From Casp-actino8 sp001510335 (GTDB lineage: Bacteria; Actinomycetota; Acidimicrobiia; Acidimicrobiales; Ilumatobacteraceae), in contig JAQCEM010000032.1 in assembly GCA_027729635.1 (NCBI GenBank), positions 1 to 22,108 on the forward strand: a stretch of 22,108 bases of DNA, written 5' to 3'. The first letter of the stretch is position 1; the number at the start of each line of letters is the position of its first letter. Below the pieces are notes generated by a model. It saw only the letters and a program-made list of their open reading frames with translations. It was not told where the DNA came from and did no database searches. Made by a program: the position numbers and the translations under genes. This document shows positions 1-7,690 of this stretch, piece by piece.

Positions 1-2
1 AC

Positions 3-431
3 AGCCCCTCTGAATGGGTGCGCGAGCATATTGAGAGCTACGTCAAGACTGATGGCGCCGAAGGACACGATTGGAACGGCGTCCCCTGCATGTTGTTGAC
101 CACCCAGGGCCGAAAGACCGGCTCATGGAATCGCAGTGCATTGATTTATGGCACCGACGGAAACCACCTCGTGCTGATTGCTTCAAAAGGTGGAGCACCG
201 AGTCATCCGTTGTGGTTTGAAAACCTCATGCAGAACCCGCAGATTTGGGTACAGGTTGGCGCCGACAAGTATTGGGCGACAGCGCATGTCGTCGACCCGA
301 CAACTGATGCCGACAAGCGCACACGACTCTGGAAATCAATGGCCGCCATTTGGCCTGGCTACGACGAGTACCAGACCAAAGCCGACGAAGTTGGTCGCGT
401 GATTCCAGTTGTTGTCATCACACGCAACTAG
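3..431 (+). CDS. DUF385 / deazaflavin (F420)-dependent nitroreductase-family protein, 5' partial
   Basis: Small split-barrel oxidoreductase of the DUF385 group (Ddn-like), which in actinobacteria use F420 or a related deazaflavin. The visible part carries the family features: MLLTTQGRKTG followed by a short strand, then LIASKGGAPSHPLWFENL, and an NPQIWVQVG strand before a C-terminal helix rich in aromatic residues (WPGYDEYQ). The reading frame is open to the window edge. The residues before the first possible start (GTG at 18) read SPSEW and join the family-typical WVREHIESY segment, so the true start is probably upstream and about 10 or more residues are missing. The gene converges on the ThDP enzyme gene with only 4 bases between the stops. 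The substrate cannot be inferred. Confidence 0.8.
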   Translation, partial: SPSEWVREHIESYVKTDGAEGHDWNGVPCMLLTTQGRKTGSWNRSALIYGTDGNHLVLIASKGGAPSHPLWFENLMQNPQIWVQVGADKYWATAHVVDPTTDADKRTRLWKSMAAIWPGYDEYQTKADEVGRVIPVVVITRN

Positions 432-435
432 TTGA

Positions 436-2004
436 TTACAGCAATACTTCGATTAAACGCGGGCCTTGTTGTTTCATGGCCGACTGAAAAGCGGAACTGA
501 AGTCGTCAAGAGTGCTCACGCGCACTGCTTCAACACCCATTGCTTCAGCCATCTTCACCCAATCAATGTCGGGGTTTGACAGATCAAACATCGACAATGC
601 CTTAGTGTCGCCCTCGGCCATCAAATCTTTCGCGCCGGTGCGGCTCAGTTCAACTTGCAAAATTGCGTAAGCGCGATTGCTGAATATCACTGTCGTGACA
701 TCAAGATTCTCTCGAGCCTGTGTCCACAACGACTGCACGGTGTACATCGCGCCGCCGTCACCATGTAGGCAGACCACTTTGCGATCAGGACACGCCACGG
801 CTGCACCACCCGCAACCGGAAGACCTTGACCAATTGAGCCACCAGTCAGCGACAACACGTCATGGGGTTGTGCCGTTGCTAATGCCAAGGCTGGACCAAG
901 ACCATTCGTTGCTGATTCGTCAGAAATAATGGCGTTCTCTGGCAAGTAGCGCGCCACGATTTTGCCGATGCTGTACTGGTCAACGCGACCAGAAGGTTCA
1001 TCAGGAAGTTGCAAATCAGCAACAGAAACGGGTGTTTTTCGGGCCCCGAGCGCTTCAACCAATGCCTCAAGCGCTCCGACTCCGTCTTCGTGAGCGTGAG
1101 CAAGGTAGTGAATCTTGGTGTGGGGCGCGGTGCACCACGATTCTTTTCCTGGATAGGCAAAGAAAGACACCGGTGGTTTTGCTCCAACCAAAATCAGATG
1201 GTCAACACTCGCCAAAGAATCAACAAGTTGTTCGGCGAAATACGGCAATCGCTCAACAACGACCCGCTGCGCACCTCGTTCAAGACGCGGAGCGAAGGTA
1301 TCACACAACAATCGCGCACCAGTGGCCGCCGCAATCTTGCCCGCTGCTTGCAAACCTTCTCCACGCAATGGTGCACCACGCATCAAGATTGCAACGCGAG
1401 CACCAGTTGATTGCGCTGTTCGAAGGGTTTGGGCAATGTCACTTATTGTTGAATCAGCAACGCGAGACGCTTCAACGACCGGTAGTGCTTCGGCCGCCGA
1501 ATTGGCTTCTAGCCATGCCACGTCGGCCGGAAGAATCAGTGTGGCAATTTGACCAGGTGCATGCCGCGCTATTTGAACAGCACGAACTGCATCGGCACCA
1601 ACGGTTAATGCACTTGTTGACGAATGCACCCACGCCGAAACTGGACGCGCAAACCCAACGATGTCACTTGCTAACGGTGCGTCATATTGGGCATGGTAGG
1701 TCGCATGATCTCCGACCACATTCACGATGGGCGATGACGCTCGACGGGCATTATGAAGATTGGCAAGGCCATTAGCCAAGCCAGGTCCGAGGTGCAACAA
1801 AGTAACGGGGGGCTTTTCGGCCATGCGCGCATAGCCATCGGCCATACCTGTCACGACACCTTCAAATAAGCCGAGCACCGCTCGCATTCCGTCGACACGG
1901 TCAAGCGCCGCGACGAAATGCATTTCAGAAGTTCCGGGATTGGCGAAACAGGTGTCGACCCCCGAGTTAACAAGCGACCTCAGCAGGCTTTCAGCACCAT
2001 TCAT
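436..2004 (-). CDS. ThDP-dependent enzyme, acetolactate synthase large-subunit-like (IlvB family)
   Basis: Thiamine-diphosphate enzyme of about 522 aa with the usual N-terminal PYR, central and C-terminal PP domains. The cofactor-activating Glu is E48 in GLFEGVVTGMADGYARM. The ThDP/Mg motif is HGDGGAMY near residue 415, ending about 25 residues later at IFSN. The N-terminus (CFANPGTSEMHFVAALD) matches the stand-alone IlvB-like group that is usually annotated acetolactate synthase but resembles benzoylformate decarboxylase. No regulatory subunit gene is adjacent, so a role in branched-chain amino acid synthesis is unlikely. I chose ATG at 2004 (MNGAESLL) over TTG at 2010; neither has a clear ribosome binding site. 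It is last in the operon, 36 nt after the CoA-transferase. A decarboxylase or lyase acting on a 2-keto or 2-hydroxy acid is the reasonable guess. Confidence 0.85.
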   Translation of the reverse strand: MNGAESLLRSLVNSGVDTCFANPGTSEMHFVAALDRVDGMRAVLGLFEGVVTGMADGYARMAEKPPVTLLHLGPGLANGLANLHNARRASSPIVNVVGDHATYHAQYDAPLASDIVGFARPVSAWVHSSTSALTVGADAVRAVQIARHAPGQIATLILPADVAWLEANSAAEALPVVEASRVADSTISDIAQTLRTAQSTGARVAILMRGAPLRGEGLQAAGKIAAATGARLLCDTFAPRLERGAQRVVVERLPYFAEQLVDSLASVDHLILVGAKPPVSFFAYPGKESWCTAPHTKIHYLAHAHEDGVGALEALVEALGARKTPVSVADLQLPDEPSGRVDQYSIGKIVARYLPENAIISDESATNGLGPALALATAQPHDVLSLTGGSIGQGLPVAGGAAVACPDRKVVCLHGDGGAMYTVQSLWTQARENLDVTTVIFSNRAYAILQVELSRTGAKDLMAEGDTKALSMFDLSNPDIDWVKMAEAMGVEAVRVSTLDDFSSAFQSAMKQQGPRLIEVLL

Positions 2005-2040
2005 GGGCAAATTCTTATCACAACAAGCAACGGCGCTGTC

Positions 2041-3357
2041 TTAGTCGCTTGGCCACACAGCAGCCGTTGACAGCAACTGATCGCGAAAATCGGGATGACT
2101 GATCTGCGCCAAGGCATGCGAGCGTTCAGCAATGGATAAGCCGGCGATTTCGGCGGCCCCATATTCGGTCACAATGATGTCCACTTGATGGCGCGGGGTT
2201 GTCACCACGCTGCCTTCGGGCAAACGACCCAAGATCCGCGAGATAGTCACACCGTTCACGACCGAAGTTGATGGCAAACAAATCAAACTGCGGCCATTCG
2301 TCGACAGTCCAGGCCCTGACACGAAATCTTCGTGGCCACCGATTCCAGAGAACTGCTTTCCATTCACCGAATCGGCAATCACTTGTCCTGAAAGGTCAAC
2401 CGCCATCGCCCCATTAATGGCAACCATATTTTTGTTTCGCGCAATCACTTCTGGCGAATTGACAATGTTCACCGGCAAAAAGCGAACATTATCGTTCTCG
2501 TGAAGCCACGCGTATAACTCGGGTTCGCCAGCAGCAAATGTTGTTACTGAGAAACCATCAAACTCAGTGCCTTTACGATTCGTGACTTTCCCAGATTGAT
2601 GCAGTCGCATTAAACCAGTTGTGAACATCTCACTATGAATTCCGTAGTCGCCACCATTTCCAGTGGCGAGTCGTGTTGCAACCTGTGTCGGTATGCCACC
2701 AATGCCAGTCTGCAATGTGCAGCCGTCGTGGATGTACGTCACAGCGATTTCGGCAATACGACTTTCGACCTCGCTCGCAACAACATCAGCCAAGTTCAGT
2801 GCGACCCGATCTGACTGCACCAAGAAATCAATAGCTTCAAGCGCAATTGAATGTTGGTAGTCACCCGCACCGAACGTGCGTGGAAAATTGGAACTGCATT
2901 CAACAATCAACACTCGGTTTGGGTCAGCAATCACATTGGCAATTTCGGTTGTGAATGCTCCAGCGTGCAACGAGAGCGAAACTCGTCCGTCAACGGGCAT
3001 CGCTCCAGCGATTGCGAGTACACGCGGTTTCAGATGAGCAAGCGTCGGTTCGAAGCGCCGAAAGTCGGCTGGCACAAAATCGACATCAGCGCCGGTGTCG
3101 CGCAAGAATCTTTCGGCGGGACCAAAGAATCCAGACTTCAAGTGAACCGACGGTCGCGCAAAGATCGCATATAGATCGGGCAACAACGCGCCAAATACCT
3201 TCAGATCACTAAATCGATCTTCGGGTGTGTCATTACCAAGCGAATGCAAAAACGCACCAGGTGCGCCTGGTCCGAGCGGAATCGCCAATGTGTCAACGGG
3301 TCGGACGGCCGCAACGGCCGCTCCCATCGGAACGAATGTCGCAGGAAGTTGGCTCAT
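2041..3357 (-). CDS. Acetyl-CoA hydrolase/transferase family CoA-transferase
   Basis: About 438-aa family I CoA-transferase related to 4-hydroxybutyrate and acetate CoA-transferases. Landmarks in order: an N-terminal domain with IPLGPGAPGAFLHSL, the GIGGIPTQVA glycine loop near residues 219-228, the catalytic Glu in GIHSEMFTTG (E243 from the chosen ATG, which forms the glutamyl-CoA thioester in this family), the FSGIGGHEDFVSG oxyanion loop, and VTEYGAAEIAGLS near the C-terminus. The frame can also open at GTG 3360, one codon upstream. The gene starts 9 nt after the stop of the MaoC-like gene, so it belongs to the same transcript. It probably activates a carboxylic acid with CoA drawn from another acyl-CoA, feeding the neighbouring hydratase. 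The acyl group is not identifiable. Confidence 0.88.
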   Translation of the reverse strand: MSQLPATFVPMGAAVAAVRPVDTLAIPLGPGAPGAFLHSLGNDTPEDRFSDLKVFGALLPDLYAIFARPSVHLKSGFFGPAERFLRDTGADVDFVPADFRRFEPTLAHLKPRVLAIAGAMPVDGRVSLSLHAGAFTTEIANVIADPNRVLIVECSSNFPRTFGAGDYQHSIALEAIDFLVQSDRVALNLADVVASEVESRIAEIAVTYIHDGCTLQTGIGGIPTQVATRLATGNGGDYGIHSEMFTTGLMRLHQSGKVTNRKGTEFDGFSVTTFAAGEPELYAWLHENDNVRFLPVNIVNSPEVIARNKNMVAINGAMAVDLSGQVIADSVNGKQFSGIGGHEDFVSGPGLSTNGRSLICLPSTSVVNGVTISRILGRLPEGSVVTTPRHQVDIIVTEYGAAEIAGLSIAERSHALAQISHPDFRDQLLSTAAVWPSD

Positions 3358-3366
3358 CACTGAACT

Positions 3367-3759
3367 TTAGTGAAGATGTGCGATGTCAATCACGGCAGTA
3401 CCTGAGACAACGATCTCGACGCCGCGTTTCAACCACACTGCACAAGTAGCCCGATCACCTTCAATTGCTGAGATTTCGCCACCGGCCACGACCGAATCAG
3501 TGTCAAACACTGGTCGACCAAACGAAACCGTAAGACGCCGCACTGATGTTGGCCCGCTAAACGAATGCAACATATTGACGATGTAACTCAGATTGAGCGG
3601 ACCTTGATTGATCACACGACCTTCAAGACCCATTTCGCGGGTGGCTTCACGATCCCAATGCACGCGGTAAGGGTCGCGCAAAACTGCAGCCATTGTTTTC
3701 ATGCGCGCTGGGTCAACTGACGGTACCGCGAATTTGGGTAGTTGATCGCCGACCTTCAT
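3367..3759 (-). CDS. MaoC-like hot-dog dehydratase (catalytic half)
   Basis: 130-aa single hot-dog protein. DPYRVHWDREATREMGLEGRVINQG is the MaoC/hydratase-2 active-site segment, shown here only for its key residues: D29 and H34 match the Asp/His pair that hydrates enoyl-CoA. The glycine after the next turn is kept (NQG), although the usual HG is NQ. The start ATG overlaps the stop of the upstream hot-dog gene by 4 nt (ATGA), which suggests translational coupling and a heteromeric enzyme, as known for paired actinobacterial hydratases such as HadAB or ChsH1/ChsH2. The likely reaction is reversible hydration of a trans-2-enoyl-CoA in the cytoplasm. Confidence 0.8.
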   Translation of the reverse strand: MKVGDQLPKFAVPSVDPARMKTMAAVLRDPYRVHWDREATREMGLEGRVINQGPLNLSYIVNMLHSFSGPTSVRRLTVSFGRPVFDTDSVVAGGEISAIEGDRATCAVWLKRGVEIVVSGTAVIDIAHLH

Positions 3760-4205
3760 GACGTCACCTCTGTTGAATCTTCGGGCTTACGCCGACGAAA
3801 GCGCCAGGTGTTGGTGATACGTGCCGCCAAACCTTCGGCATCAAACATGTCAATTGAGAAACTCATTGAGTCGTATGGGTTGCCCCGTTCGTCGACGAGT
3901 TGTTCCCAACGAATAATGCCCCCTTCCATACGGTACTCAACACCGACCCGAAGCGGTCGCAAGTATTCCCAGTCGTAACCATCGAGACCAACTGACCCTG
4001 GTCCTTCTGCACCACACACTTCAAACAATTCCGTGATGCTGGTGCCTGCCCCAAGAATTGGCACATGAAACAGCGCCACTGGATGTGCAAGATCGTCGGG
4101 CAAAGGTTCTGCCGTGGTGCAGTCAGTGAGTAACCAATTCTCCCAATGAGCAATCGTGTACGTGCCACCTGGGAATCGATATCCAAGAGGCGAAACAACA
4201 GTCAT
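3756..4205 (-). CDS. Hot-dog protein, FAS1-like/MaoC N-terminal-type dehydratase half
   Basis: 149-aa protein read as the non-catalytic partner of the next hot-dog gene. It has a GAGTSITELFEVCGAEGPGS segment and a conserved-looking YDWEYLRPLRVGVEYRMEG strand, typical of the N-terminal half-domain (FAS1-like dehydratase) that lacks the Asp/His pair. It overlaps genes on both sides by 4 nt: its ATG sits inside the ABC-F stop (ATGA) and its own stop sits in the next start. This tight packing and the complementary halves support one heterodimeric hydratase. Family membership is recognised by pattern rather than by alignment, so certainty is lower than for its partner. Confidence 0.7.
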   Translation of the reverse strand: MTVVSPLGYRFPGGTYTIAHWENWLLTDCTTAEPLPDDLAHPVALFHVPILGAGTSITELFEVCGAEGPGSVGLDGYDWEYLRPLRVGVEYRMEGGIIRWEQLVDERGNPYDSMSFSIDMFDAEGLAARITNTWRFRRRKPEDSTEVTS

Positions 4206-6025
4206 GACATATCAATACCACGACTCTCGGCCTCGGCGGCAAAGTTCAGCCAAGATTCTTCGGCGGTGTCGACTTTGGTTTGCGCATGAGCAAGTTGTTC
4301 GCTCAATTTCGCCAATGTTTCATGGTTGCTTGAGGCACTTGAGGCTTCTGCAATGAGCTTTGCACTGATAGTGTCGCGCTCCGTTGTGGCTTGAGCTAAG
4401 GCTTTTTCGGCCTGCGCCACAAGTCGTTTCAATGTGCTTGCGCTCTTAAGCGGGCCCGATTTCGATGAGGGCACATCAACAACCGCTTTGAATGTTGCGT
4501 CAACCTTGGCTGAACTCACCGACTTCGTGTTGTGCGTTGGCTTTGAGCCTCGTTCCAGACGCTGCTTCAACCATCCAGCAACGCCACCGCGAACCAACGA
4601 TGCTCCACCTTGTCCGTCGAGTGCAAAAACTTCGTCAACAGTGCGATCCAAAAATGCTCGGTCGTGACTCACGACTAAAACGATTCCGGGCCAGTCATCG
4701 AGGAAGTCTTCGAGGGCGCGCAACGTATCAAGATCGAGATCGTTAGTGGGTTCGTCAAGCAACAACACATTGGGTTGCTCTATCAATGTGAGCAACAATT
4801 GCAAACGACGTCGTTCGCCACCAGACAACGTAGAAATTTCGGCGAACTGAGAGTCACCATCAAACCAAAATCGCTTCATCAAGTTGATGTCTTCTAACGA
4901 TGGCGCACCTTTGTCACCCGCAACGGCATCACGAACTCGTTTGGTGACATCTAGGTCTCGACCCAACTGGTCGTAGTAACCAATCTTGACCGTACGACCA
5001 ATATCAATCTTGCCTTCGGTCGGTGTGAGTCGTTCAGAGATCAGATCAAGCAATGTGCTTTTGCCGGCGCCATTTGGTCCAACAATTCCAAGCCGATCAC
5101 CTGGTTCAAGCATGTGATCAAACGGAGACAAAACCCGCTTTCGATTTGGCCAACTAAAGCCAACGCCGTGTAGTTCGACACCTTTTGAACCAAGACGTTT
5201 TGAACCAAGATCTTTGGTGAGACCAAGTTCGCCTTGCCGAGCTGGCGCTTCAGCTTTGGTATTGACCAATGCAGTTGCCGAGGCAACGCGAGCTTTCGCT
5301 TTTGTTGTGCGCGCCGGTGCACCACGTCGCAACCAAGCCAGTTCAGTCTTGGCGAGGTTCTTGCGTACTTGTTCAGCAGTTGCGGCTTGTTCTTCACGTT
5401 CACTACGACCCGACAGATACGCGGCGTAACCAGAACCTGCACTCCAGCCCGTCGGTACGTGTAGATACGCCTTGCCGCGGTCGATCTCAAGAACTTTGGT
5501 CGTCACGCGGTCGAGCACATGGCGGTCGTGGGTGACAAGCAACAAGCCGCCGTTGTAATTTGCCAACCACTCTTCGAGGTAAGCAATGGCGTCGAGGTCA
5601 AGATGGTTGGTGGGTTCGTCCAAGATGAGGGCTTCCCACTCACCAATCAATAGGCCCGCAAGCGCAACACGCTTTTTCTGTCCGCCCGACAACTGATCAG
5701 TTTGACTATCGATCAAACCACTCATTCCGAGTCGGTCAAGCATGGCCTCGCCCTGCCAAGTGCCACCAACTGCTTCACGAACAGTGCCTTTGGGAAGCAC
5801 GGGTGCCTGGCTCAATACTCCGACACGAGCATTGCGGCCGCGTCGCACGACACCTGCTTCAGGTTCTTGCTCACCACTGACGATGCGCAACAACGTGCTC
5901 TTGCCACAACCGTTCAGGCCAACAACGCCAACACGGTCGCCATCGCTCAAAGTGAGAGAGACATCAGCGAACAGCGGACGGTTGGGTCGCGAGGCTTTGA
6001 GTCCCTGGGCATCGATCACAATCAC
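4202..6025 (-). CDS. ABC-F family ATPase (Uup/EttA-like)
   Basis: 607-aa soluble tandem-ATPase protein without membrane segments. First domain: Walker A GLNGCGKST (36-44), signature LSGGQKKR (112-119), Walker B LILDEPTNHLDLDA. Second domain: Walker A GPNGAGKST (316-324), signature LSGGERRR, Walker B LLLDEPTNDLDLDT. Between them is the charged linker that contacts tRNA in ABC-F factors (ELAWLRRGAPARTTKAKARV). The C-terminus (about 520-600) is a charged, Ala-rich coiled coil as in Uup. Known ABC-F proteins act on ribosomes to resolve stalling or protect against antibiotics, and Uup-type members are also linked to DNA recombination. The start is GTG at 6025; a GTG at 6019 is also possible. It is first in the operon and overlaps the hot-dog gene by 4 nt, an odd pairing with acyl-CoA metabolism. 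Confidence 0.92.
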   Translation of the reverse strand: MIVIDAQGLKASRPNRPLFADVSLTLSDGDRVGVVGLNGCGKSTLLRIVSGEQEPEAGVVRRGRNARVGVLSQAPVLPKGTVREAVGGTWQGEAMLDRLGMSGLIDSQTDQLSGGQKKRVALAGLLIGEWEALILDEPTNHLDLDAIAYLEEWLANYNGGLLLVTHDRHVLDRVTTKVLEIDRGKAYLHVPTGWSAGSGYAAYLSGRSEREEQAATAEQVRKNLAKTELAWLRRGAPARTTKAKARVASATALVNTKAEAPARQGELGLTKDLGSKRLGSKGVELHGVGFSWPNRKRVLSPFDHMLEPGDRLGIVGPNGAGKSTLLDLISERLTPTEGKIDIGRTVKIGYYDQLGRDLDVTKRVRDAVAGDKGAPSLEDINLMKRFWFDGDSQFAEISTLSGGERRRLQLLLTLIEQPNVLLLDEPTNDLDLDTLRALEDFLDDWPGIVLVVSHDRAFLDRTVDEVFALDGQGGASLVRGGVAGWLKQRLERGSKPTHNTKSVSSAKVDATFKAVVDVPSSKSGPLKSASTLKRLVAQAEKALAQATTERDTISAKLIAEASSASSNHETLAKLSEQLAHAQTKVDTAEESWLNFAAEAESRGIDMS

Positions 6026-6142
6026 GACTGCTCAGGCTACGAGCACTTCCCCGCCGAATTCAGGGAGTGACGAAACACCACAGAGACTCCAGTTCCACCG
6101 TGCGAGGAAGAACTCCCCATCAGCCACAATCACCTTCTGACG

Positions 6143-6171
6143 TTGAAAGTGCATGAATCATTAGGTATCTG
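6143..6171 (+). promoter_or_regulatory. Candidate promoter for the HU gene
   Basis: Within the 302-base gap between the ABC-F start and the HU gene, TTGAAA (6143-6148) and TATCTG (6166-6171) are 17 nt apart and point towards HU. This would give a leader of about 150 nt. The match to the -10 consensus is only moderate. The rest of the gap is AT-rich near the HU start and shows no gene or clear hairpin. Confidence 0.35.
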
Positions 6172-6327
6172 AGAAAAGCTTCGCCGATAAAACAGACAGC
6201 GCTCATAGTTTTTGAGTTGCAACAACCGCAGATCAGCCCGAGTCCTCATTTCCGAATTTTCAAAAAATCTCAAGAAAATCAACGGAAATCCACCATTGGC
6301 GCATTTTCATGAAATATGTTTACGGAC

Positions 6328-6843
6328 ATGAAGAAACGCGACCTCATCCAAGCAGTATCCGACCACACCGGTATCGACAAGAAGACGGCTACAGCAGCCG
6401 TTGAAGGTACGATCGACGTCATCTTGGCCAACGTGGCTAAGGGCGAAATCGTCAACCTTTCCGGTTTTGCAAAATTCGCAAAGATCAAGCGTCCCGCACG
6501 CATGGGCCGTAACCCAGCAACGGGTGCGACCATCAAGATCGCCGCGAAGACCGTAGCCAAGATCACCGCACTCAAGGGATTCAAGGACATCGCCCTGGGC
6601 GTTGCTCCGGCACCTAAGTTGAATAAGGCTGGCGCCGTTGCTGCGGCTGCAGCTGCGAAGAAGGCTCCCGCCAAGAAGAAGGCAGCTGCGAAGAAGGCTC
6701 CGGCCCGCAAGGCTCCCGCCAAGAAGGCTCCCGCCAAGAAGAAGGCAGTTGCGAAGAAGGCTCCGGCCCGCAAGGCTCCCGCCAAGAAGGCCCCAGCACG
6801 TAAGGCTCCTGCCAAAAAGAAGGCAGCGGCTCGCAAGCGCTGA
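6328..6843 (+). CDS. hupB: HU-like nucleoid protein with Lys/Ala/Pro-rich tail (HupB type)
   Basis: 171-aa DNA-binding protein. Residues 1-90 are an HU domain: MKKRDLIQAVSDHTGIDKKT forms the helical dimer part, VNLSGFAKFAKIKRPARMGRNPATG leads into the DNA-embracing arm, and RNPATG (61-66) contains the proline that intercalates in DNA. Residues 100-171 are a basic tail of PAKKA/PARKA repeats, the actinobacterial HupB arrangement that resembles histone H1 tails and tightens DNA binding. I chose ATG 6328 because HU proteins start just before this helix; ATG 6316 would add MFTD. Neither has a strong ribosome binding site. The gene stands alone, with a strong terminator directly after it. Confidence 0.95.
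   Translation: MKKRDLIQAVSDHTGIDKKTATAAVEGTIDVILANVAKGEIVNLSGFAKFAKIKRPARMGRNPATGATIKIAAKTVAKITALKGFKDIALGVAPAPKLNKAGAVAAAAAAKKAPAKKKAAAKKAPARKAPAKKAPAKKKAVAKKAPARKAPAKKAPARKAPAKKKAAARKR
6658..6792 (+). repeat. 63-bp tandem duplication in the HU tail
   Basis: Bases 6658-6729 are repeated at 6721-6792 with very few differences, giving a 63-bp (21-codon) period. The unit encodes the KKAPAKKKAxAKKAPARKAPA pattern. The near-identity at the DNA level indicates a recent in-frame duplication, as expected for tails that change length by slippage or unequal exchange. Confidence 0.8.
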
Positions 6844-6865
6844 GCAATTCCTCGTCCAGTAACTC

Positions 6866-6901
6866 GAACCCCCGTTGCGCAAGCAGCGGGGGTTCTTTTT
6901 T
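6866..6901 (+). terminator. Rho-independent terminator after HU
   Basis: A 13-bp stem (6866-6878 with 6883-6895, one G-T pair) closes a GCAA tetraloop and is followed by six T residues (6896-6901). The stem contains five consecutive C-G pairs. It lies 23 nt past the HU stop. There is no T run on the other strand, so it should stop mainly plus-strand transcription. Confidence 0.93.
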
Positions 6902-6930
6902 GTCTGTGTTTGTGATTCTGGTGTCAGGAA

Positions 6931-7566
6931 TCAATACGGCAGGGTGTAGGTGTTCTCGAGTTCGTCTTGCACCACCGTCGCGGCATGATCGGTGGTGTCG
7001 ACCACCATTTCTTCGTTCAAGATGCGCGACCGAAAGGTCCAGCCAGCGGGCAACGTCAACCGGCCGGCCAATTCACCCAGATTCGCCTGAGTCAGCGTTG
7101 AGTCGACGCCCACGCAATACGCCTGCATCACGTAAGCCTTGCCTTCTGCGTTGATGAGTTCATAGATAACCGAACCAGCATCAAAAAAGAAGACTGCACC
7201 ACGGTTAACGAAACGCTCTTGATACGGCACGGTACTGGGAGTATCGCCCAAGTCGACCGTGGCAATACGACGCATGAGCAGTCCGTTGAATTCGCGCATC
7301 ACTGGCTCGACGATGGCGACCTTGGTGCCAAGGCCATCAAGCATCCAGTAACGCGGGCCATTGAGTTTGACGAACAAGGCGCCCATATCTTTGGCGATCT
7401 CGTCAGCGTTGAGCGTGTCCCACAATTCGGCGGGACAATCGTTAATCATCTGCGTGCCATAAACATCGGCTTGCAACTTTTCATCGCGCGACATCACGGC
7501 CAGAACTTCGCCGTAGCGAACGCCACGCATATCTGAAATGAGTCGTTGTGGTTTGTCAGCTGACAT
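6931..7566 (-). CDS. Conserved protein of unknown function
   Basis: 211-aa soluble protein with no signal peptide or membrane segment. I do not recognise a named family. Distinctive motifs are MRGVRYGEVLAV near the start, a DCPAELWDTLNADEIA helix, LNGPRYWMLDG, and a central strand-rich part with VNRGAVFFFDAGSVIYELINAEG, suggesting a compact alpha/beta fold. The frame is open much further upstream (to about 7758), but ATG at 7566 is preceded by GGGAGA with 6 nt spacing, which sets the start. It is divergent from the acyltransferase gene and its stop is 29 nt past the HU terminator on the opposite strand. No function can be assigned from context. Confidence 0.75.
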   Translation of the reverse strand: MSADKPQRLISDMRGVRYGEVLAVMSRDEKLQADVYGTQMINDCPAELWDTLNADEIAKDMGALFVKLNGPRYWMLDGLGTKVAIVEPVMREFNGLLMRRIATVDLGDTPSTVPYQERFVNRGAVFFFDAGSVIYELINAEGKAYVMQAYCVGVDSTLTQANLGELAGRLTLPAGWTFRSRILNEEMVVDTTDHAATVVQDELENTYTLPY

Positions 7567-7600
7567 CGAATATCTCCCGCCGTACATAAACAAGTTCTGG

Positions 7601-7630
7601 TTGAACAGTTCCAAACTAGTGGCATTTAAT
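7601..7630 (+). promoter_or_regulatory. Candidate promoter of the acyltransferase gene
   Basis: TTGAAC (7601-7606) and TTTAAT (7625-7630) lie 18 nt apart in the 124-base gap between the divergent genes, about 60 nt before the GTG start at 7691. No strong promoter match was found for the minus-strand gene in the same gap. Confidence 0.4.
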
Positions 7631-7690
7631 TTGTCACTACAACATCGATCAGATCCTGCTGTCCGGGCCATACCTCGTACCATTAGCCCT

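Noticed and set aside
1032..1775. 247-codon plus-strand frame opposite the ThDP enzyme gene
   Set aside because: Shadow of a clearly recognised gene; Gln/Arg/His-rich composition typical of antisense frames.
6279..6836. 185-codon minus-strand frame with AGA/FLAG repeats
   Set aside because: Antisense of the HU tail repeat; its periodicity is explained by the PAKKA codons.
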